From contig CAZHXQ010000025.1 of NCBI GenBank assembly GCA_964536465.1, positions 1 through 21,731 of the forward strand: DNA of 21,731 bases. The letters run 5' to 3'. A program made the position numbers and the translations under genes. A model generated the notes under the pieces. That model saw only the letters and a program-made list of their open reading frames with translations, was not told the DNA's origin and ran no database searches. This document shows, piece after piece, positions 15,274-21,731 of this stretch (position 1 is its first letter; the number at the start of each line of letters is the position of its first letter). Source of the DNA: Mesolinea sp964536465. GTDB taxonomy: Bacteria; Chloroflexota; Anaerolineae; Anaerolineales; Anaerolineaceae.

Positions 15274-16104
15274 ATGAGAGCAATCTGGAAAGGTACAATT
15301 TCTTTTGGTCTGGTATCGATACCCATCAGCTTGGTTTCCGCCAAACAACGGAACGAGATCAAGTTCAATATGCTTGACAGCGAAGACTCCAGTCGCATAC
15401 GCTATCTGCGGGTGAATGAGAACACCGGCGAAGAGGTCCCCTGGGATCGCATTGTCAAGGGCTATGAGTTCGAAGAAGGGGAGTACGTCACGCTCAGTGA
15501 CGAAGATTTCGACCGCGTGGAAGCGGAGGGCACCCGTACGATCTCAATTGAATCCTTCGTGGATGCGGAAGACATCGACCCTCTCTTTTATGAGACACCC
15601 TATTTTGTGCTTCCTGATAAGGGCAGCGAAAAACCCTACTTGCTTCTCCGCAAGGTCATGAATAAAGCGAAAAAAGTCGGCATCGCGCGCATTGTCCTTC
15701 GGGGAAAAGAATCGCTGGCAGCACTTTACGACCACAAGGAAGCTCTGGTGCTCAACCTGCTGCGCTTTGAGGAAGAGATCCGACCGGCTGAAGACCTCGA
15801 GATACCGGAAGAGGCGAAAATCAGCCAAAAAGAGATTGATCTGGCGGAGCAGTTGCTGCAAAGCATGACGGAAAAGTGGGACCCTGGTCAGTATAAAGAT
15901 GAATACCAGGCCAAACTGAAGAAATGGATCGATAAAAAGATCAAAACTGGCGCGACCACCACGCCCGAGACCCCTGTTGAGACCGAACCAGCTGCCACGC
16001 CTGCTGATGACATCTGGGAGACGCTGATGAAAAGCATAGAGGTCCAGAGTGAGAGAGCTTCAAAAGACCAGAAGTCCAGCCGGAAGAAAGCGACTGCTGC
16101 CTAG
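15274..16104 (+). CDS. ku: Non-homologous end-joining protein Ku
   Basis: 276 residues, typical of bacterial Ku. It starts with the family hallmark MRAIWKGTISFGLVSIP; the core beta-barrel domain that forms a homodimeric ring around DNA ends reaches about residue 225. Then come a Thr/Pro/Glu-rich linker (PETPVETEPAATP) and a lysine-rich tail (KSSRKKA), the kind of tail known to tune DNA binding and LigD recruitment. It protects DNA ends and recruits LigD, encoded divergently next door. GGAG lies 13 nt before the ATG, a long spacing. It converges with metG; the 69-bp gap holds a 6-bp hairpin (16108-16126) without a T-tract. Confidence 0.97.
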   Translation: MRAIWKGTISFGLVSIPISLVSAKQRNEIKFNMLDSEDSSRIRYLRVNENTGEEVPWDRIVKGYEFEEGEYVTLSDEDFDRVEAEGTRTISIESFVDAEDIDPLFYETPYFVLPDKGSEKPYLLLRKVMNKAKKVGIARIVLRGKESLAALYDHKEALVLNLLRFEEEIRPAEDLEIPEEAKISQKEIDLAEQLLQSMTEKWDPGQYKDEYQAKLKKWIDKKIKTGATTTPETPVETEPAATPADDIWETLMKSIEVQSERASKDQKSSRKKATAA

Positions 16105-16173
16105 GCAGCCTGCTGACCTTGCAGGCATCACCCCTCTCTCTAGCCCAGCCTCAGCCTCAATACATGCTAAAAC

Positions 16174-17982
16174 TTACTCAGACGGCTTGCCAAGCCTGGA
16201 ACGTTCCTCTTCGACAATGCTGTGATCGAGCTTCTTGAACAAGGTCGCAGGTTTTTTGAAAGGCCTACCGGCCTCTAACTTAACAGGCTGCCACAAATCC
16301 ACCCCTTCTGTCACCAGCGATTGATGATTATTAAGCCCGAGAATCAGATGGGAGCCAAGCGAGTCAACCACCTCCTGAGTAAAAGGCCTCCCGAACAATG
16401 CATTTTCGTGCGCAAGGGTTTGGTGAAGCCTCTCGCTGGTTTCAGGCAGGAAAGGCGCAAACATAAGTTTGAGCCACTCGATAGCCTGGATAGCGGTGAA
16501 AAGGGATTTGGCTGCCTCATCTCGGTCAGTTTTGATCTCGAACCAGGGGGCGTGTACATCCAAATACTTGTTGACCTCGGTCGCGAGACGCATCGCCTCT
16601 GCCAGCGCGGCCCGCAATTCCACTTTCTCGATGTGACTGCCAACGTTATCGAAGCCAGTCTTGATCGAATCCAGCAATTCGAGGTCTGAAGGGCGCAGCT
16701 CACCAGGGTTGGGCACCGTACTTTCAAAGTTCTTCCAGGTAAAAGACAAAACGCGGTTGACCAGGTTGCCCCAGGTTGCCACCAGCTCGTGGTTATTCCG
16801 CTGAAAGAATTCTTCCCAATCCCAATCGCTGTCTCGGTTTTCAGGCATATTGACGGTCAGGTAATATCGAAGCGAGTCACTGTCGTAGCGGTCCAAGGCA
16901 TCAAGACCCCAGACAGCCCAGTTGTTGCTTCCGCTGATCTTCCTGCCTTCCAGGTTCATAAACTCATTGGCTGGCACGTCGTAGGGCAACACCAGGGGCC
17001 GGGGCGATGGGCTGCCCATACGCCGGTCGAAATCCTCACCCATGCCCAGCAGTTCGGCCGGCCAGGTGACCGCGTGGAAAGTGATGTTGTCTTTGCCGAT
17101 AAAGTAAAAAGATCTGGCATTCTGATTGGTCCACCATTCACGCCAAACCTCTGGTTGATTGTTGAGCCGGCCCCATTCCACCGTGGAGGAAAGGTAGCCA
17201 ATCACAGCCTCAAACCAGACATACAGGCATTTGCCCTCCCAGCCCTCAAGCGGAACAGGAATGCCCCACTCCAGATCGCGGGTGACTGAGGTCGGTTTGA
17301 GCCCCACCGATTGGATTGTTCCCAACGACTGGCGCAAAACATTAGGTCGCCAATAGTCTTCACGCTCCCTGAGGAACTGCTGGATCTTGGGCTCCAGAGT
17401 TGAAAGGTCCAGGAAAAAGTGTTCCGTTTCTCTAAGCTCCGGCACAGAACCATCGACTTTTGAGCGGGGGTTGATCAGTTTCGAGGCCTCGAGTTCACTG
17501 CCGCATTGTTCGCACTGGTCAGAGCGTGCGGATTCGTTTCCGCAAATGTAGCAGGTGCCTTCCACGTAGCGATCAGGCAAAAAGCGTTGTCCCGCAGGAC
17601 TGTACCACTGCATGGAAACGTACTTTTTTAGAAAACCGTTCTCAAGCAGGGTCAGGAAAACTTTTTGGGAGATCGAGAAATGGTTTTCGGTATGCGTCGA
17701 AGTGAAGAGATCGTAACTGATACCGATTCGCTCAAATAACTCTATGAAACGGGGGTGATAATAAGCATAAATATCATGAGGCTTCTGCCCGGTTTGATCG
17801 GCCTTAATAGTTATGGCAGTGCCGTGTGAATCTGAACCGGACACCATCAGCACCCTGTTCCCTCGCAGACGGTGGTAGCGTGCTACAATGTCGCCCGGCA
17901 GGTGGGAACCGGTTATGTTGCCCACGTGTATGTCAGAATTGGCATACGGCCAGGCTACAGCAATCAAGATATTTTCGTTCAT
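16174..17982 (-). CDS. metG: Methionyl-tRNA synthetase
   Basis: 602 residues, class I synthetase that charges tRNA-Met with methionine. The HIGH-type motif is H19-V-G-N22. A zinc knuckle of four cysteines is present (C144, C147, C157, C160). The KMSKS-equivalent is K348-I-S-G-S352, so the second lysine is replaced by Gly. An anticodon-binding helical domain follows (about 400-540). The C-terminal EMAP/Trbp111 dimerisation domain found in many longer MetRS is absent, as in other short forms. The start has a good RBS (GGGAG, 7 nt spacing) and a possible -10 TAAAAT at 18017-18012. yceD lies 73 bp upstream on the same strand. Confidence 0.95.
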   Translation of the reverse strand: MNENILIAVAWPYANSDIHVGNITGSHLPGDIVARYHRLRGNRVLMVSGSDSHGTAITIKADQTGQKPHDIYAYYHPRFIELFERIGISYDLFTSTHTENHFSISQKVFLTLLENGFLKKYVSMQWYSPAGQRFLPDRYVEGTCYICGNESARSDQCEQCGSELEASKLINPRSKVDGSVPELRETEHFFLDLSTLEPKIQQFLREREDYWRPNVLRQSLGTIQSVGLKPTSVTRDLEWGIPVPLEGWEGKCLYVWFEAVIGYLSSTVEWGRLNNQPEVWREWWTNQNARSFYFIGKDNITFHAVTWPAELLGMGEDFDRRMGSPSPRPLVLPYDVPANEFMNLEGRKISGSNNWAVWGLDALDRYDSDSLRYYLTVNMPENRDSDWDWEEFFQRNNHELVATWGNLVNRVLSFTWKNFESTVPNPGELRPSDLELLDSIKTGFDNVGSHIEKVELRAALAEAMRLATEVNKYLDVHAPWFEIKTDRDEAAKSLFTAIQAIEWLKLMFAPFLPETSERLHQTLAHENALFGRPFTQEVVDSLGSHLILGLNNHQSLVTEGVDLWQPVKLEAGRPFKKPATLFKKLDHSIVEEERSRLGKPSE

Positions 17983-18055
17983 GAGTCACTCCCAACATAC
18001 AGCGTCGGCAAATTTTATCATCATTTGCTCCACTTCCCAGTTATTTTGCTTACTT

Positions 18056-18538
18056 TTATGAATAGTCGACGCCGTGATTGTGTTCACATGTCGCGATGTT
18101 CAGGTTTTGGCCACAATCCAGGCAGATGCCCTTGCAGTCCGGGTGACAGGTGCTGTTGATTGGCATTTCCAAAAGCAGATAATCCCGGAAGGGGATGCCA
18201 AGTTCGATATAACCGTCTTTAGGCACTTCTTCTTCATCCAGTTCTTCCTTCATTCTGGTCTCGAAGACATAGAGGTCCTCAAATTGAGTGGAGACGTGCA
18301 CCACAATCGGTTCCAGGCAGCGGCTGCACTGACCATCGATATCGGCTTCAAGTTCAGCCTTCAGCAGTAAACCTTCTCTGGTACGTGAAAAGGAATAAGT
18401 GCCTTTAAGGTTTTTCGCATGTAGGTCTGGTTCGATGAAAATCTGAGGAAAATCGACCTCATATTCCCGACTATAACCAATCGGTTTGTTGAAAAAATGG
18501 CCAACATTTGTACGCAGGGGGTATTTTATGGTTTCCAT
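18056..18538 (-). CDS. yceD: YceD/DUF177 family protein (large-subunit rRNA accumulation protein)
   Basis: 160 residues matching the DUF177 family. A central C71-x-x-C74-L-E motif (GQCSRCLEP) lies in the conserved core, and the C-terminus has a Cys cluster (C131, C135, C139, C142) ending in the typical CKGxCLDCGQNLN signature; a zinc site is likely. In other bacteria yceD is nearly always followed by rpmF (ribosomal protein L32) and affects 23S rRNA accumulation. Here rpmF is missing: metG follows after a 73-bp gap that is too short for L32. No Shine-Dalgarno is seen before the ATG. It shares a divergent promoter region with rdgB. Confidence 0.85.
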   Translation of the reverse strand: METIKYPLRTNVGHFFNKPIGYSREYEVDFPQIFIEPDLHAKNLKGTYSFSRTREGLLLKAELEADIDGQCSRCLEPIVVHVSTQFEDLYVFETRMKEELDEEEVPKDGYIELGIPFRDYLLLEMPINSTCHPDCKGICLDCGQNLNIATCEHNHGVDYS

Positions 18539-18550
18539 GGTCTATTACAA

Positions 18551-18578
18551 TTGTTAAAGTTTTTCTAAAGATTATATC
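18551..18578 (+). promoter_or_regulatory. Putative promoter of rdgB
   Basis: -35 TTGTTA (18551-18556), 16-bp spacer, -10 TATATC (18573-18578). The -10 overlaps the minus-strand -10 of yceD, so the two promoters face away from almost the same site. Confidence 0.45.
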
Positions 18579-18599
18579 ATGTGGGTGTAGGACTCCCAA
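18571..18599 (-). promoter_or_regulatory. Putative promoter of yceD
   Basis: Minus strand: -35 TTGGGA (18599-18594), 17-bp spacer, consensus -10 TATAAT (18576-18571). The leader to the ATG at 18538 would be about 25 nt. Confidence 0.55.
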
Positions 18600-18616
18600 G
18601 CGGGAAGGGATAGTTA

Positions 18617-19219
18617 ATGAAAACAGTTTTAATAGCGAGCAATAACGAGCACAAATTCGATGAGATTTCAGCCATCCTGGCACATCTGCCCATCCGACTG
18701 ATCAAGCCCTCTGAACTTGGTTTGCGTCTTGATGTGGCCGAAACTGGCCAAAATTATTATCAGAACGCGCTTCTAAAAGCCAAAGCCTTTCACCAAGCAA
18801 GCGGATTGCCCGTCTTGTCGGACGATTCAGGTTTGCAGGTTGACGTTTTGGATGGCGAGCCCGGTATCCATTCTCATCGTTACTCGCCCAAGCCAGATGC
18901 GACCGATCACGACCGCTGCCTCTACCTGCTGTCAAAACTCAAAGGAAAGCCAAAACCCTGGCTTGCCTCCTTTCACTGCCACGCAGTTTTCTATGCAGAC
19001 CCCGCCCTGCTGGGTGACAGCCACGGCTTTGTTCATGGTGAGGTGATCGATGCATTTCGGGGATCGAACGGCTTCGGTTACGATCCCATTTTTTGGATCC
19101 CTGAAGAACAAAAAACGACCGCTGAATTGGACTCAGAGCAAAAGAATCGGATCAGCCATCGCGGGCGTGCCCTGGCTGGGCTGACTTTGCTCAGGCAATG
19201 GAGCACAGACGAGGATTAA
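18617..19219 (+). CDS. rdgB: XTP/dITP pyrophosphatase (Ham1/RdgB family)
   Basis: 200 residues. Family motifs: SNNEHK near residues 8-13 (phosphate binding), VLSDDSGLQVD (catalytic acidic residues), GSNGFGYDPIF (base specificity) and the C-terminal KNRISHRGRAL. The enzyme hydrolyses the deaminated nucleotides XTP, ITP and dITP to monophosphates, keeping them out of DNA and RNA; this fits the repair genes nearby but no operon link is present. An AAGGGA RBS is 7 nt before the ATG. It converges with the adenosine-specific kinase gene, with only 13 bp between stops and no visible terminator. Confidence 0.95.
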   Translation: MKTVLIASNNEHKFDEISAILAHLPIRLIKPSELGLRLDVAETGQNYYQNALLKAKAFHQASGLPVLSDDSGLQVDVLDGEPGIHSHRYSPKPDATDHDRCLYLLSKLKGKPKPWLASFHCHAVFYADPALLGDSHGFVHGEVIDAFRGSNGFGYDPIFWIPEEQKTTAELDSEQKNRISHRGRALAGLTLLRQWSTDED

Positions 19220-19232
19220 TTGGCAAGTACGA

Positions 19233-19718
19233 TCAGAACTTGTAGCCGATTTTCCTCAAGAAACTTTTCCTGGCAGCGATATCTTGCTCGGTTTCGATGC
19301 CCGAAGGCGAACCGCCATCGACCACCCCCAATACCGCTCTGCCCTGCTCTGTTTGCAATAAGACGACCTGAGTCGGATTGGAAGTCGCGCAAAAGATGTT
19401 GACTATTTCACGAATCTGTTTGAGACCAGGCAGGATGTTGATCGGGAAGTAACCTTCCCCAAGGAAGAGGATAAAACTATGTCCGGCGCCAATCCGCAAA
19501 GCGTTCTCAGTTGCCAGTTCGATCAGGCCCTCATCATTACCTGTCCATCTCACCAGCTGCGGGCCAGAAGCTTCACAAAAAGCCAATCCAAATTTCACCC
19601 CAGGAATGGAAGTTACCAGCATCTCGTGAATGTCTTCAACGGTTTTGATAAAGTGCGACTGCCCAAAGATAAAGTTGATATCCTCTGGCTTTTTTACGGA
19701 TTCAAGCAAGATTTCCAT
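19233..19718 (-). CDS. Adenosine-specific kinase (DUF355 family)
   Basis: 161 residues, full length for the family. Conserved blocks include IFGQSHFIKTVED, GVKFGLAFCEASGPQLVRW, GAGHSFILFL, IFCATSNPTQV, and TEQGRAVLGVVDGGSPSGIET. The assignment rests on the archaeal member described as an adenosine-specific kinase; the activity in bacteria is less certain. The family is widespread in archaea and patchy in bacteria, so its presence here may reflect old transfer. A very strong RBS, GGAGGG, lies about 4-9 nt before the ATG. The gap 19719-19913 upstream shows only the divergent promoters and no gene. Confidence 0.88.
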   Translation of the reverse strand: MEILLESVKKPEDINFIFGQSHFIKTVEDIHEMLVTSIPGVKFGLAFCEASGPQLVRWTGNDEGLIELATENALRIGAGHSFILFLGEGYFPINILPGLKQIREIVNIFCATSNPTQVVLLQTEQGRAVLGVVDGGSPSGIETEQDIAARKSFLRKIGYKF

Positions 19719-19899
19719 TTGACCCTCCGGTAAATTTTGATAATTTTAACATAAAGAACTACCATCAGTGCCACTTCCGTTGGAGGGTGAAATCGAAGTC
19801 AGGTGGAATTTTTTAATAATATTCACTATCGCCCGCTTCAACCTGGTTTTTGTACATCCCGAAAGAAAGGGACGATGTTCTTCCCCAATTTTCAATTAA

Positions 19900-19907
19900 G
19901 GTAAAAT
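19900..19907 (+). promoter_or_regulatory. -10-like GGTAAAAT of the lipoprotein gene, suggesting a leaderless mRNA
   Basis: TAAAAT (19902-19907) ends exactly 6 nt before the ATG at 19914; no Shine-Dalgarno sequence is present at a usable distance. The octamer GGTAAAAT is identical to those before uvrC and before the TPR protein gene. Confidence 0.45.
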
Positions 19908-19913
19908 CAGTGC

Positions 19914-20963
19914 ATGACAAAAACAAGCATGCGGCTGATCTGGGCGCTGGCCCTTTCCCTGCTCGTTCTGAGTGCTTGCGGCTCAATGGGCGCGCAGCCC
20001 ACACTTGAATTCAACCCGGTAACACTAACACCTGAATTGGTTCCGCCCACTCCCATGCCGACCTATACGCCAACGCCGGCACCTTTAGGTTCACCTGAGA
20101 ACCCGATCGTGATTGGGTTGATTATCCAGGAATCTGTCCCCGGACAGGCAGAAGCGCTGCAGAGTGTGCTCATGCACCTCTCCGAAGGGCTTTCGCTCGC
20201 TTTTACATCACAAACTTTTGCCAACTACGTCGACCTCGAGCTCGCTCTCCAGCGCGGAGCAATCGATATGGCCTGGCTGACGGCTCCGGAATATTTACTC
20301 GCTTCGCAAAAAAATCTGGTCAGTTCGCTGCTGGTAAGCAACCACCTGGGCATCACCGCTTACAGAGTGCAGTTCCTGGGACACAAAGACGCGCAATTGC
20401 AGTCATTTTACGATCCTGCTACCAACAGCTCACAGGCAAGCGCTGACCAGGCCCTGGCTCAACTGGCGGGCTTGCGTCCCTGCCTGACGCAGGAAGACTC
20501 TCTGTCGGGTTATTGGGTTCCGCTGGGTTATCTCTCACAAAACAATATCAGCTACTCTCGTCCCTTGCTCACATACAGCTTCAGTGCCAGCATCCGCGCA
20601 CTTTATATCAAGGGAATCTGCTCTTACGCCGTCACATACGCTAATTCGGCTGACCCCCGCACATCTTCCGAAGTTATCAGCGATCTGACCGATGTCATCA
20701 CCAAGGTCCCGATCATCTGGATTTCTCCGCCAATTATTCCCAATCTGAACCTTTCGGTCAGCACACAGATGGAACTGCCTCTTCAAAACAGAATTTCAGA
20801 ATATCTGCGGGATTTTTCTCGCGAGGAGATCGGAAAAAGCCTTTTGAGCCAAATGCTGGATTATGAGATCGCACAATTAGAGCCTCTGCATGACTCCAGT
20901 TTTCAACCCTTGCGCGATCTTCTAGCGACCACCAATGTCCGTCTGGCAGACCTGGCGCGCTAA
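19914..20963 (+). CDS. PhnD-like substrate-binding lipoprotein
   Basis: 349 residues. A signal peptide with lipobox L-S-A-C22 predicts a lipid-anchored protein outside the cytoplasmic membrane, followed by a Pro/Thr linker (about 40-58, PPTPMPTYTPTPAP) and a periplasmic-binding-protein fold. IVIGLIIQES, ALQSVLMHLSEGLSLAF, GAIDMAWLTAPEYLLA and FVxA-like segments resemble PhnD-type phosphate/phosphonate-binding proteins. No ABC permease or ATPase gene is adjacent, so it may be an orphan binding protein and the ligand is unknown. The SanA-like gene follows after 12 bp, indicating an operon. Confidence 0.75.
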   Translation: MTKTSMRLIWALALSLLVLSACGSMGAQPTLEFNPVTLTPELVPPTPMPTYTPTPAPLGSPENPIVIGLIIQESVPGQAEALQSVLMHLSEGLSLAFTSQTFANYVDLELALQRGAIDMAWLTAPEYLLASQKNLVSSLLVSNHLGITAYRVQFLGHKDAQLQSFYDPATNSSQASADQALAQLAGLRPCLTQEDSLSGYWVPLGYLSQNNISYSRPLLTYSFSASIRALYIKGICSYAVTYANSADPRTSSEVISDLTDVITKVPIIWISPPIIPNLNLSVSTQMELPLQNRISEYLRDFSREEIGKSLLSQMLDYEIAQLEPLHDSSFQPLRDLLATTNVRLADLAR

Positions 20964-20975
20964 ACTCAACAAACC

Positions 20976-21632
20976 ATGAAGCAATTGCTGCGTTTTTTTA
21001 TTCTGATCTCGCTTGGGATCTTTCTTTTTGTTGGACTACTCAGGCTTTGCATGCTCTTAACAACCCAGGATGCGGTCAGTTCACTCGATACAGTGACACC
21101 AACAGGGGTTGTTTTGGTTCCTGGGGCGGGTCTGAATTCTTCGGGCGGCCCATCAGCACCCTTACAGGACCGACTGGACACGGCAATCGAGCTATACCGT
21201 CAGGGCAAAGTGCAGAAACTGCTGCTCTCGGGCGATAACAGCGGAACCTATTACAACGAACCTGCGGCAATGCAAGCCTACGCGCTCTTCCAGGGAGTTC
21301 CCGAACAAGATCTGGTTTTAGACTATGCGGGCCGGCGAACCTACGATAGCTGCTACCGGGCACATCACATCTTTGGGTTGGAGGAAGTGATCGTTGTCAC
21401 CCAGGCTTACCACTTGCCCCGCGCTCTTTTTCTGTGTGAGAATACCGGCCTTGACCCCATTGGCATTCCTGTACAGCAGTCCCGCTACCTGCGTTCTCGC
21501 TACATTTTCTGGAATATCAGAGAGGTCTTTGCTACCGTTGCCGCCTGGATTGATGTGTACTTGCTCAAACCAATCCCGATTTTAGGAGAGAGGGAACCGA
21601 TCTTTCCCCCGCAGACCAGGATGATCCCATGA
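20976..21632 (+). CDS. SanA/YdcF-like DUF218 membrane protein
   Basis: 218 residues. One N-terminal membrane helix (about 5-27) is followed by a DUF218 domain: GVVLVPGAGL, the DRLDTAIELYRQGKVQKLLLSGDN segment, MQAYALFQGVPEQDLVLDYAG-type strand and VVTQAYHLPRALF. This is the pattern of SanA/ElyC/YdcF proteins; the SanA member of E. coli affects envelope barrier function, but the biochemical activity is not established. It starts 12 bp after the lipoprotein gene, and its stop overlaps the ATG of the next gene (ATGA), so all three are probably co-transcribed. No strong RBS is visible. Confidence 0.88.
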   Translation: MKQLLRFFILISLGIFLFVGLLRLCMLLTTQDAVSSLDTVTPTGVVLVPGAGLNSSGGPSAPLQDRLDTAIELYRQGKVQKLLLSGDNSGTYYNEPAAMQAYALFQGVPEQDLVLDYAGRRTYDSCYRAHHIFGLEEVIVVTQAYHLPRALFLCENTGLDPIGIPVQQSRYLRSRYIFWNIREVFATVAAWIDVYLLKPIPILGEREPIFPPQTRMIP

Positions 21633-21731
21633 ACAGAGAAGAAGCTCTTGAGTTGGTAAGAAACTACGTCCACAACCAGGCCCTTGTCAGACACATGCTC
21701 AGCGTTGAAGCGGCCATGCGTTTCTATGCCA
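21629..21731 (+). CDS. HD-domain hydrolase, 5' part only (cut by window edge)
   Basis: 34 codons are visible. The N-terminus (MNREEALELVRNYV, then LVRHMLSVEAAMR) matches the start of small HD-superfamily phosphohydrolases, where H22 would be the first metal-binding His of the HD motif; the catalytic HD pair itself lies beyond the window. ATG overlaps the preceding TGA by 4 bp, indicating translational coupling to the SanA-like gene. Confidence 0.75.
   Translation, partial: MNREEALELVRNYVHNQALVRHMLSVEAAMRFYA

Noticed and set aside
16108..16126. Hairpin GCCTGC/GCAGGC between ku and metG as a terminator
   Set aside because: Only a 6-bp stem and no T-tract on either strand.
16789..17289. 166-codon ORF on the plus strand
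   Set aside because: Antisense to the catalytic core of metG; no domain seen.
19719..19913. Possible small gene or remnant in the 195-bp intergenic region
   Set aside because: Short ORFs there have no RBS and run into the lipoprotein gene; only promoter-like elements are supported.

Overview
The window looks like chromosomal DNA of a Chloroflexota bacterium, most likely of the class Anaerolineae. This is an inference from gene content and protein style (TPR/Pro-Ala/one-TM proteins, a PhnD-like lipoprotein with a Pro/Thr linker, an archaeal-flavoured adenosine-specific kinase, a fused NfnAB protein), not from a search. Gene density is high, with no integrase, transposase or phage gene, so it reads as core genome apart from a tandem repeat array cut by the left edge.

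Layout. Positions 1-166 hold the right end of a tandem array of about 71-bp units, each carrying two hairpins. tRNA-Pro(GGG), with its own promoter and terminator, lies at 290-364 (-), followed by a YfcE-type phosphoesterase (417-911, -). A divergent gene for a TPR membrane protein (997-1908) leads into a fused NADH-ferredoxin:NADP+ oxidoreductase (1947-4217), which overlaps a GH4 glycosidase (4214-5596) by 4 bp. A cold-shock gene with a strong promoter, long leader and bidirectional terminator follows (5645-6037). On the minus strand come ettA (6104-7780), tRNA-Pro(CGG) (7842-7916) and mutL (7995-9731). uvrC (9804-11666) diverges from mutL and is followed by a 35-residue membrane microprotein and a SagB-like flavin oxidoreductase.

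ligD (12688-15168, -) and ku (15274-16104, +) form a divergent non-homologous end-joining locus. metG (16174-17982, -) and a YceD/DUF177 gene (18056-18538, -) diverge from the XTP/dITP pyrophosphatase gene (18617-19219, +). This converges on an adenosine-specific kinase gene (19233-19718, -). The last run (19914-21731, +) is a probable operon of a PhnD-like lipoprotein, a SanA/DUF218 membrane protein and the start of an HD-domain hydrolase cut by the window edge.

Themes. The middle 8 kb is rich in genome maintenance: MutL, UvrC, LigD, Ku and, further on, the nucleotide-pool sanitizer RdgB. Several genes (uvrC, ligD, the lipoprotein) lack a Shine-Dalgarno sequence and have a -10-like hexamer exactly 6 nt before the ATG, as expected for leaderless mRNAs. 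No clearly new multi-gene system is visible. The least explained elements are the structured repeat array, the microprotein after uvrC, the apparent ATA start of the nfnAB fusion and the leaderless-promoter pattern.
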